In this document: piece by piece, positions 1 through 5,150 of the stretch
Layout of the letters: each line of letters begins with the position of its first letter
Numbering within the stretch: the stretch's first letter is position 1
Assembly: GCA_902772795.1 (NCBI GenBank)
Contig: CACYBZ010000239.1
Coordinates: 1-8,611 of the forward strand
Direction: 5' to 3'
DNA: 8,611 bases
Origin: an uncultured Ruminococcus sp.
GTDB taxonomy: Bacteria; Bacillota; Clostridia; Oscillospirales; Acutalibacteraceae
The notes under the pieces: generated by a model
The model's input: the letters and a program-made list of their open reading frames with translations, nothing else
Databases searched by the model: none
Told to the model about the DNA's origin: nothing
Program-made: the position numbers and the translations under genes

Positions 1-120
1 CCACAAAAGTTTTGTCCACTTTTTCAAAAGTGGTGGGGTCAAGGGGCAAAGCCCCTTGGCAGGATTTTCAAGGGTGCAACCCTTGAAAAGTCAGGGGCTT
101 TGCCCCTGAACCCCGCAGTT
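1..120. repeat. Mosaic intergenic repeat made of consecutive small palindromes
   Basis: Five palindromes lie nearly end to end: 3-15 (ACAAAA/TTTTGT), 16-33 (CCACTTTT/AAAAGTGG), 40-58 (CAAGGGGC-AAA-GCCCCTTG), 65-89 (11-bp arms around GCA) and 92-108 (CAGGGGC-TTT-GCCCCTG). The third and fifth share the core GGGGCAAAGCCCC or its reverse complement, and the same core recurs twice at the right edge of the window. No open reading frame with a start and SD covers the stretch. The stems lack a following T-run, so they are not typical rho-independent terminators. This looks like a dispersed REP-like intergenic repeat, but copy number cannot be judged from one window. Confidence 0.7.
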
Positions 121-142
121 CATTGACAGGGAAAAAGATAGG

Positions 143-182
143 AAAAAACGACTGTCTTTCCGAAAGGAAAGCAGTCGTTTTT
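143..182 (-). terminator. Rho-independent terminator of the leftward lipoprotein gene
   Basis: The arms CGACTG (149-154) and CAGTCG (172-177) continue inward as CTTTCC/GGAAAG around a GAAA tetraloop, with one bulged T at 155. A-run 143-148 and T-run 178-182 flank the stem, so on the minus strand the hairpin is followed by six T. It lies about 30 bp past the stop of the minus-strand gene. The flanking runs make it potentially bidirectional, so it may also stop rightward transcripts entering the window. Confidence 0.88.
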
Positions 183-211
183 CAAAAGAACGAACAAATT
201 CGTTTTGCAAA

Positions 212-844
212 TTAACCCAGATAAACCTGTAATGCGTTGGGAACACCGGCACCACTGGGGTCACCGTCTGCCACTACTGTTATAAACATACCATCATCAA
301 GGTCATCATAAGAAACATTAGAATCAACATAATCGAACTCATAAGTATTACCGTTAGCTGTTTCAATGACAACGGTGTTGTGTCCGAAACCTAATACAGT
401 ACCTGATATGGTGTAATTGCCGTTTTCATCTGCTTGCAGGTCGTCATCGCTGTAAGGAGCAACGGTAGTATCTTCTCCGGAAGCTTCTGTTGCGAAAGGA
501 TTGGTGATACTGGTAGCGCCAGCACTGGGAACGGGCAGAGAAGTAATTTCTGTACCTGTAGGAACAGTTACGGGCATCGTACCGGTAGCAATCTGAGTGT
601 TAAAAGTCGCAGACTGAGCAGTCGGCAAAGTAGCAGGCTGAGTTGCAGTAGCTGACGGCTGTGTAACAGCAGGTTTTGTAGGCGATAACGTTGCTCTTGT
701 AGGAGCTACAGTAGCGATAGGTGTAGCAGAAGGTTCTGTAGCACTGGAAGTATCTTTGGTGTCGTCTTTATGACAACCAGACATGAGCAGTGTGGTTGAG
801 GCCAGTACAACCATACAAGCAGTTAATAAAGCCGTTTTTTTCAT
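212..844 (-). CDS. Secreted lipoprotein with Thr/Ser/Pro-rich linker and small C-terminal beta-rich domain
   Basis: A 210-residue protein with a lipoprotein signal peptide: KK at 2-3, a hydrophobic core at about 5-21, and a lipobox MSGC with Cys24 as the lipidated residue (Met at -3 is tolerated but not typical). Residues about 30-130 are a low-complexity Thr/Ser/Ala/Pro/Gln linker of the kind that lifts a domain off the membrane. Residues about 138-210 are acidic and glycine-rich with alternating beta strands (TISGTVLGFG, NTVVIETANG, MFITVVADGD, NALQVYLG). They suggest a small OB-like barrel, which is inference only. The ATG at 844 has GGAGG at 855-859 on the minus strand with 10-nt spacing. 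The gene is monocistronic between its own promoter and terminator. I do not recognise the family, and the function is unknown beyond an extracytoplasmic anchored protein. Confidence 0.85.
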   Translation of the reverse strand: MKKTALLTACMVVLASTTLLMSGCHKDDTKDTSSATEPSATPIATVAPTRATLSPTKPAVTQPSATATQPATLPTAQSATFNTQIATGTMPVTVPTGTEITSLPVPSAGATSITNPFATEASGEDTTVAPYSDDDLQADENGNYTISGTVLGFGHNTVVIETANGNTYEFDYVDSNVSYDDLDDGMFITVVADGDPSGAGVPNALQVYLG

Positions 845-899
845 TGTTTATAATCCTCCATAATCTACATAATGAAACAGTCTATAACTGACAGATTAC

Positions 900-928
900 A
901 TGATACATTAATTTTTGGAAAATATCAA
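900..928 (-). promoter_or_regulatory. Probable sigma-A-type promoter for the lipoprotein gene
   Basis: Read on the minus strand, TTGATA (928-923), a 17-bp spacer and TATCAT (905-900) each match the consensus at five of six positions. Transcription would begin near 893, giving a leader of about 49 nt before the ATG at 844. No better pair is visible in the divergent region on this strand. Confidence 0.5.
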
Positions 929-951
929 GAGTTATTTGCAAATTTTATATG

Positions 952-1003
952 TAAACAAAGTATAAACAGATATTTAACGGAATTTAACGGTATTTTGTAT
1001 AAT
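952..1003 (+). promoter_or_regulatory. Four phased TWAAC direct repeats upstream of a TATAAT box (PhoP/PhoB-type operator candidate)
   Basis: Hexamers TAAACA (952-957), TAAACA (963-968), TTAACG (974-979) and TTAACG (984-989) occur in the same orientation with periods of 11, 11 and 10 bp. A perfect TATAAT follows at 998-1003, with no good -35 where one should be. Direct repeats of TTAACA-like hexamers about one helical turn apart are the known layout of Bacillus PhoP boxes and other OmpR/PhoB-family sites. Counting from a start near 1010, the repeats span about -58 to -21, as in PhoP-activated promoters. The assignment is inference. The site could serve the rightward gene at 1132 or, from upstream, the leftward lipoprotein gene. 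Confidence 0.45.
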
Positions 1004-1074
1004 GATAACGAAAAAAGTCGATAGCAATTTGTCCATAAAAAATATTATCTATTTGTAAAAATATTTTTCCCGTG

Positions 1075-1103
1075 TTGACAAGTACATGAAGATTTAGTAA
1101 AAT
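1075..1103 (+). promoter_or_regulatory. Sigma-A-type promoter for the Asn-rich membrane protein gene
   Basis: A perfect TTGACA (1075-1080), a 17-bp spacer and TAAAAT (1098-1103). The A/T tracts at 1057-1068 sit where an UP element would contact the RNA polymerase alpha subunit. The predicted start near 1110 leaves a leader of only about 22 nt, carrying GGAGG at 1117-1121 before the ATG at 1132. Confidence 0.85.
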
Positions 1104-1131
1104 CATATTAAATGATGGAGGTGTTTTTATT

Positions 1132-1770
1132 ATGAATACAAATCATAATGGCGGATTCAATCCGAACGATAATCGTGGCGGATTTCGTCCGAACCAGCAA
1201 TATAATGACAGTCAGAATAATAACAACAATCAGAATAACAATAATAATTACGGGCAGAATCTTACAGACAGGATAGGGCAGATAACGGATTTTATCAATG
1301 ACGTAGCCGACGGCAGACGTAACAGGACAAATCAACAGCAGAGTGAGAATTACTACAATGACCAGCCGTTGAACAATGTCTTTGCCGATGACCCTAACGA
1401 AGCTTTAGTAAAAAAAGCCTTTATGCTGGGTATAGTCAGTCTGGTGCTGTCTTTACTGGGAATTATTGTTTTCTGGTCGTCGCTTTTCCTGAACGATATC
1501 AAGGTATTGGGTGTTGTAATTTCTATGATTTTTACCGTAGGAGCTTTTGTATCAGGCATTATTACGATTACCACGACATCGAAGTACAACAAGCTTTGCC
1601 GAAATATGGAGCTTGTCAACAGTGTCAATAAGAAGAAGAACCAGAGGGCATTGGTACTGGCAATTCTTGGTGTTGTTTTTTCAGGACTTTCCATTGCGTC
1701 CTTTGTTGCGTGCGGAGGTTGTGCGGGTTGTCTGTCTGACGTGTATAGCAAGATGAAGATGTTGTTTTAG
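1132..1770 (+). CDS. Membrane protein with Asn/Gln-rich N-terminus and about three transmembrane helices
   Basis: A 212-residue protein. Residues 1-85 are hydrophilic and dominated by Asn, Gln, Gly and Asp, with an almost pure Asn tract at 29-39. Hydrophobic segments at about 97-119, 125-148 and 172-193 are likely membrane helices, separated by a basic loop (KYNKLCR to NKKKNQR, about 151-172). Directly after the third helix lies a Cys/Gly cluster, CGGCAGC (Cys194, 197, 200), then a short basic tail. GGAGG at 1117-1121 with 10-nt spacing supports the ATG. The gene has its own promoter and terminator. The soluble disordered N-terminus before a helix bundle resembles DUF4190-like small membrane proteins of Firmicutes, but I cannot assign a family with confidence and no function is claimed. 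Confidence 0.85.
   Translation: MNTNHNGGFNPNDNRGGFRPNQQYNDSQNNNNNQNNNNNYGQNLTDRIGQITDFINDVADGRRNRTNQQQSENYYNDQPLNNVFADDPNEALVKKAFMLGIVSLVLSLLGIIVFWSSLFLNDIKVLGVVISMIFTVGAFVSGIITITTTSKYNKLCRNMELVNSVNKKKNQRALVLAILGVVFSGLSIASFVACGGCAGCLSDVYSKMKMLF
1213..1248 (+). repeat. In-frame AAT/AAC codon repeat encoding the Asn tract
   Basis: A run of AAT and AAC codons interrupted by a CAG codon encodes the Asn-rich segment at about residues 28-39 of the membrane protein. Mixing synonymous codons suggests selection for asparagine rather than pure slippage. The trinucleotide pattern may still vary in length between strains. Confidence 0.7.
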
Positions 1771-1787
1771 CAGAAAAAATTTCAGGT

Positions 1788-1819
1788 GGGCAATGTGTCT
1801 GGACACATTGCCCTTTTTT
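1788..1819 (+). terminator. Rho-independent terminator after the Asn-rich membrane protein gene
   Basis: GGGCAATGTGTC (1788-1799) pairs with GACACATTGCCC (1802-1813), a perfect stem of about 11 bp with a CTGG loop, followed by six T (1814-1819). It begins 18 bp after the stop codon. Only 20 bp separate the T-run from the ATG chosen for the next gene. Confidence 0.93.
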
Positions 1820-1839
1820 GGAAGAAAGCAGGAAAAATA

Positions 1840-2661
1840 ATGTTTGGAACAGTAGGAAATACGGGTGTACCTGTTCCCGTTTACGGGATTATGACAGCAT
1901 TGGGCATATTTGCCTGTTTTGTTATGCTGAAATTTACACACCGTACCAGAAAAATTAAGGAAACTATTGAATATGCTTATATGGGGTGCTGGTCGGCGGT
2001 GGGAGCATTTTTTCTGGCACACGTTTTCTTTACGATAGCACAATACCGAAAAGTAATTTATCTTTTCACACATGGGAATGAAGTCTTTTCGGACGGTAAA
2101 CATATCATTATGGCTCTGAGTGATGCTTTCGGGGGAATGGTATTTTACGGGGGACTTGTCGGAGCGTGTGCAGGCGGATATTTTTATCTCAGACGCAACC
2201 ACCTGGATATTTATGAATACAGTGATACGGTTGTTCCGTGTATACCGCTTTTTCATGCCTTCGGGAGGATAGGCTGTTTTCTGGCGGGTTGCTGTTACGG
2301 TATAGAAAGTCAGTTCGGATTTGTATATGAACATTCCCTGGTGGAAAGTGCCAACGGTGTAAGACGTTTTCCTGTTCAGCTACTGGAGTCAGGGGAAAAT
2401 CTTGTTCTGTGTGTGGTATTGTGCCTGTTGCTGTACCGATGTCAGCATATGCCCCATGGTATGTTGTTGTGGGTTTACGGAATACTGTATCCGCCGTTGC
2501 GGTTTGTCAACGAATTTCTTCGGGGGGATAATCTGGAACGGGGTTATTTCGGCATATTTTCCACATCACAATGGATAAGTCTGATTTTGTTTGCGGTGTC
2601 GCTGTTCATGACAGGCAGAACGCTGAAAAGGCATTTTAGTTCTGTCAGTTGTCAGCAATGA
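1840..2661 (+). CDS. Prolipoprotein diacylglyceryl transferase (Lgt) family membrane protein, divergent
   Basis: A 273-residue polytopic membrane protein with the Lgt layout in order: GGMVFYGGLVG (98-108), GRIGCFLAGCCYG (142-154), RRFPVQLLES (175-184), RFVNEFLRGD (221-230) and a terminal STSQWISL helix (from 241). Canonical Lgt transfers diacylglycerol from phosphatidylglycerol to the lipobox cysteine of prelipoproteins at the membrane. Arg143 of the signature and the downstream Arg221/Glu225 pair are kept. The usual HGGLIG histidine is Tyr103, and the usual GNFxNxE residues are replaced (Cys146, Ala149, Cys151). It is therefore either a paralogue with altered activity or a lineage-specific Lgt. 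The ATG at 1840 has AGGA at 1830-1833. An in-frame GTG at 1786 is unlikely because it precedes and spans the terminator hairpin and has no SD. It overlaps no neighbour and precedes the TIM-barrel gene by 19 bp. Confidence 0.8.
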   Translation: MFGTVGNTGVPVPVYGIMTALGIFACFVMLKFTHRTRKIKETIEYAYMGCWSAVGAFFLAHVFFTIAQYRKVIYLFTHGNEVFSDGKHIIMALSDAFGGMVFYGGLVGACAGGYFYLRRNHLDIYEYSDTVVPCIPLFHAFGRIGCFLAGCCYGIESQFGFVYEHSLVESANGVRRFPVQLLESGENLVLCVVLCLLLYRCQHMPHGMLLWVYGILYPPLRFVNEFLRGDNLERGYFGIFSTSQWISLILFAVSLFMTGRTLKRHFSSVSCQQ

Positions 2662-2680
2662 ATTTTCGGAGGTGCTTTTT

Positions 2681-3475
2681 TTGGAATTCGGCATATCAAC
2701 AGCCTGCTTTTATCCTGAGGAGTTGCTCACGGTCATAGAAAATCTTGCACAGCACAGGATAAAGTGTACAGAAATTTTTGTCAACACATTCAGTGAATGT
2801 TATGAAACTACTGCTGAAAAAATCAGGAATATTACTCAGGCGAGCGGAATGACTGTCACATCAGTTCACCCGTTCACATCAGGTTATGAACACATTCTGT
2901 TGTTTTCCGACTATTGTCAGCGGTTTGAAGATTCGATAGAATTCTACAAGAATTATTTTCATTTTGCGAACAGTGTGGGGGCGAAGATTGTTGTCCTGCA
3001 CGGTGACAAGCGTTTTGCCGACAGTGGTGGTATCCCTGACGAAGTTTATTTTGAACGCTATCACAGACTGTATTGTACGGCTCAGTCCATGGGAATAACG
3101 GTCGGACAGGAGAATGTCAACGCTTTCCGCAGTCAGAACCCTGCCTTTATCCGAAAAATGAGAAATTATCTTGGAAATGATGTCAGCTTTGTTTTTGACA
3201 TCAAGCAGGCGGTGCGTGCGGGATATTCGCCCTATGAGATGTGCGAGGCAATGGGGGACAGAATAGTTCATATGCACATCAATGACAACAACGTTGTACA
3301 GGACTGTATGTTGCCGGGACGGGGAACAATGGACTATGACAGACTTCTGCACCAGATGAAACAGCAGAATTTTCAGGGAAGAGCGGTTATTGAAGTCTAT
3401 CACCGTCATTTTCAGAACATCAGCGAAATTGTGCAGTCGTGCCGTTGTCTTGAAAGGGATTTCGGGAATTTATGA
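2681..3475 (+). CDS. Sugar phosphate isomerase/epimerase family protein (xylose isomerase-like TIM barrel)
   Basis: A 264-residue protein of usual length for the AP-endonuclease-2/xylose isomerase-like barrel family. Strand-end motifs occur in order: EIF (Glu31), SVHPF (His63), VVLHGD (His107), GQENV (Glu144), FVFDIKQA (Asp173), HMHINDN (His197/His199), GRGTMDY (213-219) and VIEVY (Glu238). Glu144, Asp173, His199 and Glu238 are positioned like the divalent-metal ligands of the family. Substrate is not predictable: members isomerise or epimerise sugars and inositols, and some are nucleases. The start is TTG at 2681, with GGAGG at 2668-2672 and 8-nt spacing. The in-frame GTG at 2672 overlaps the SD itself and is less likely. 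It is probably cotranscribed with the Lgt-like gene 19 bp upstream. Confidence 0.85.
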   Translation: MEFGISTACFYPEELLTVIENLAQHRIKCTEIFVNTFSECYETTAEKIRNITQASGMTVTSVHPFTSGYEHILLFSDYCQRFEDSIEFYKNYFHFANSVGAKIVVLHGDKRFADSGGIPDEVYFERYHRLYCTAQSMGITVGQENVNAFRSQNPAFIRKMRNYLGNDVSFVFDIKQAVRAGYSPYEMCEAMGDRIVHMHINDNNVVQDCMLPGRGTMDYDRLLHQMKQQNFQGRAVIEVYHRHFQNISEIVQSCRCLERDFGNL

Positions 3476-3496
3476 TACGGAAATTTAAAAATATCA

Positions 3497-3525
3497 TTGA
3501 AATATGAGGCGAATTATGTTATAAT
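3497..3525 (+). promoter_or_regulatory. Sigma-A-type promoter for nrdR
   Basis: TTGAAA (3497-3502), a 17-bp spacer and a perfect TATAAT (3520-3525). It begins 21 bp after the stop of the TIM-barrel gene. A start near 3532 gives a leader of about 29 nt with AAGGAGA at 3546-3552 ahead of the ATG at 3561. No clear terminator separates it from the upstream gene, so some read-through is possible. Confidence 0.88.
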
Positions 3526-3560
3526 TGACTACAATATAAGTTTTTAAGGAGAATTTTTTT

Positions 3561-4016
3561 ATGAAATGTCCTTATTGTGGATATCAAGACAGCAAAGTCA
3601 TTGATTCCCGTTCAGCGGACGATGATGAAAAGATACGTCGCAGACGGGAATGTATACAATGCAGGAAACGCTTTACGACTTATGAAGCGGTAGAATATAT
3701 TCCGCTTATGGTCATCAAGCGGGATAATTCGAGGGAAGCATTCAGCAGAGAAAAACTCTGTTCAGGAATTTTGCGTGCCTGCGAAAAAAGACCTGTTCCC
3801 ATGCAGTCTATTGAAGAAATGGTAAACCGTATTGAACGGAAAATTCAGAATTCTTTTGACAGGGAAGTCACCTCTGACATCATCGGCGAATATGCTATGG
3901 AAGAACTGAAAAAAACAGATGAAGTGGCTTATGTGCGTTTTGCCTCTGTTTACCGACAGTTCAAGGACATCAATACGTTTATGGACGAACTGAACAAGTT
4001 GTTGCATTCCGACTGA
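3561..4016 (+). CDS. nrdR: Transcriptional repressor NrdR (ribonucleotide reductase regulator)
   Basis: A 151-residue protein of the standard NrdR length. The N-terminus is a zinc ribbon, with Cys3/Cys6 and Cys31/Cys34 as metal ligands and a basic stretch (KIRRRR, 24-29) for DNA contact. Residues about 49-139 form an ATP-cone domain starting with [13 protein letters not shown] and containing [26 protein letters not shown] conserved residues. NrdR senses ATP/dATP and represses ribonucleotide reductase operons through paired NrdR boxes. No ribonucleotide reductase gene lies in this window, so it acts in trans. The ATG is set by a strong AAGGAGA with 8-nt spacing. It is followed after 53 bp by a membrane protein gene in the same orientation with no terminator between, so the two may share a transcript. 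Confidence 0.97.
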   Translation: MKCPYCGYQDSKVIDSRSADDDEKIRRRRECIQCRKRFTTYEAVEYIPLMVIKRDNSREAFSREKLCSGILRACEKRPVPMQSIEEMVNRIERKIQNSFDREVTSDIIGEYAMEELKKTDEVAYVRFASVYRQFKDINTFMDELNKLLHSD

Positions 4017-4069
4017 TTGTGTTTCGGGGGATTGTCAGCATAAAACTGTACAGGGAAGGAAGAAAATAG

Positions 4070-4879
4070 TTGGATATCGTCTTGATTTTGTTGCTGTTGG
4101 TATTGGGAATTTTCTGTTATGTGGTATTCCGCTACAGAAAAAACACGCTTGAGGAGCAAAGTGATACAGGTACATCTGTATCCATGTCACCTGTTCCGCA
4201 GTATGATATGGCTGTTTTGAAAGAAAATTATTACCGTCTGAGAAATCAGATAGCCATACCGTCAGATTGCATGAAAGCCGATGTGGAAACAACGGTATTT
4301 GGTCTGCCCTGTAAAACCAATATGTCAGGGCAATATTTTCTGTATGGTTTTTATTGCTGGGTTGCCGAAGATACATTGTATATTTTCCCGACAGAAGACC
4401 ACCTGAAAGAAAATTATATTACTTACAGTACGCTGTTGTATGAAAAAGAAGGTGTTGTTTTAAACAGCAATGACATACCTTTTTATCAGATAAAGAAGTC
4501 AGAGATAGTTTATTACAAAGTTGTGGGGGAATATAAATCGCTGACGCAGGTCAATTCAAATGACGTAGGGCAGTATGAAAGAGATGCGATTATTGGTCGG
4601 ATTATTGCCGAAAGCACATGTACGTTTATCGATACCGTTGACGAAAAGGGCAAATCTTATACCCGAACCATACGGAAAGATGAACGGCGGGTAGAGTTGT
4701 CGTATCATGACACACAGTCCCGTTGTATTGTACTGGGGTTCGGGACATATCTCCTTTTGAAAAAGAATTTTCCTGATAAAGAGTATGACCTTGTTGTTCA
4801 GAAAAATCCGGGTCTGAGGAAAGACAGTCAGGAAGGAACCATGCAAGGGGAAAACCATAAAGTTTCGCTGAAAAAATGA
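4070..4879 (+). CDS. Unrecognised single-pass membrane protein with cytoplasmic globular domain
   Basis: A 269-residue protein. Residues 2-20 are an uncleaved hydrophobic helix followed by RYRK, so by the positive-inside rule the rest faces the cytoplasm. A short polar linker (about 25-45) leads to a globular region of about 50-245. Its pattern (YCWVAEDTLYIFPTED, IPFYQIKKSEIVYYKVVGE, RVELSYHD, FGTYLLLKKNFPDKEYDLV) recalls bacterial PH-like or GRAM-like domains, which is inference from pattern only. The tail, about 247-269, is polar and probably disordered. The start is TTG at 4070, with AAGGA at 4056-4060 and 9-nt spacing. No ATG lies close to the helix, which makes TTG the natural choice. 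It follows nrdR by 53 bp, but nothing in the sequence ties it to nucleotide metabolism. Confidence 0.8.
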   Translation: MDIVLILLLLVLGIFCYVVFRYRKNTLEEQSDTGTSVSMSPVPQYDMAVLKENYYRLRNQIAIPSDCMKADVETTVFGLPCKTNMSGQYFLYGFYCWVAEDTLYIFPTEDHLKENYITYSTLLYEKEGVVLNSNDIPFYQIKKSEIVYYKVVGEYKSLTQVNSNDVGQYERDAIIGRIIAESTCTFIDTVDEKGKSYTRTIRKDERRVELSYHDTQSRCIVLGFGTYLLLKKNFPDKEYDLVVQKNPGLRKDSQEGTMQGENHKVSLKK

Positions 4880-5049
4880 TAAATTCAGGTGAGGGTGTCA
4901 ATCCGACAAACAAGGAGAAAAATGCTGAAAATCATATAGGAAGAATACGTCTGAGCAGAGGGAATAATTTTTTCTGACGTTCGTTTTGATTACTTGATTT
5001 TTGACTTTTCACGCAGAAAAATTGTCTGACCTGTAAATATAAATAAAAA
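4880..5049. other. AT-rich intergenic spacer before the asd promoter
   Basis: No supported gene. A five-codon frame at 4922-4939 has AAGGAG only 4 nt upstream and is probably incidental. TTTTTCTG (4969-4976) and CAGAAAAA (5014-5021) form a long-range A/T-rich inverted repeat of little certainty. No convincing terminator is seen for the nrdR/membrane-protein transcript, so it may run on towards asd. Confidence 0.5.
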
Positions 5050-5070
5050 TTGACATTAATTCTTACAGGT
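5029..5070. promoter_or_regulatory. Inverted repeat flanking the asd -35 box, possible operator
   Basis: ACCTGTAA (5029-5036) and TTACAGGT (5063-5070) are perfect 8-bp inverted copies with centres 34 bp apart, close to three helical turns. The right copy lies inside the promoter spacer and the left copy lies just upstream of the -35. A dimeric regulator bound here would interfere with polymerase. An 8-bp match at this distance could also arise by chance. Confidence 0.35.
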
Positions 5071-5078
5071 GGTATAGT
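5050..5078 (+). promoter_or_regulatory. Sigma-A-type promoter of the asd-dapA-dapB-ACT operon
   Basis: A perfect TTGACA (5050-5055), a 17-bp spacer and TATAGT (5073-5078, five of six). The start would lie near 5085, giving a leader of about 66 nt. That is too short for a lysine riboswitch or T-box and shows neither signature. Confidence 0.88.
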
Positions 5079-5150
5079 ATATAAGGGCTTGTAGGATTAC
5101 AATGCCGACAATAAATTTTTTGAGAGTATTTATGTTTAGGAGGACTTTTT

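Noticed and set aside
1038..1068. AAAAATATT/AATATTTTT inverted repeat upstream of the 1132 promoter
   Set aside because: It is pure A/T sequence with a 13-bp loop, best explained as UP-element-like A-tracts rather than an operator or terminator.
1786..1839. In-frame GTG extension of the Lgt-like protein by 18 residues
   Set aside because: It would be translated through the terminator hairpin and T-run, has no SD, and adds residues unlike an Lgt N-terminus.
1681..2334. Long minus-strand open frame of 217 codons opposite the Lgt-like gene
   Set aside because: It overlaps a gene with clear family motifs, spans a terminator, and its translation has no recognisable domain; it is an antisense shadow.
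3528..3545. NrdR box in the nrdR promoter (ACAATATAAG-like)
   Set aside because: The stretch is one base short of the CWATATATWG core and there is no second box at the usual phased distance.
4922..4939. Five-codon leader peptide (MLKII) with an upstream AAGGAG
   Set aside because: SD spacing is only 4 nt, there is no regulatory codon run or attenuator hairpin, and it lies upstream of the asd promoter rather than in its leader.
5079..5150. Lysine riboswitch or T-box in the asd leader
   Set aside because: The leader of about 66 nt is too short, and no conserved L-box or T-box elements are visible.
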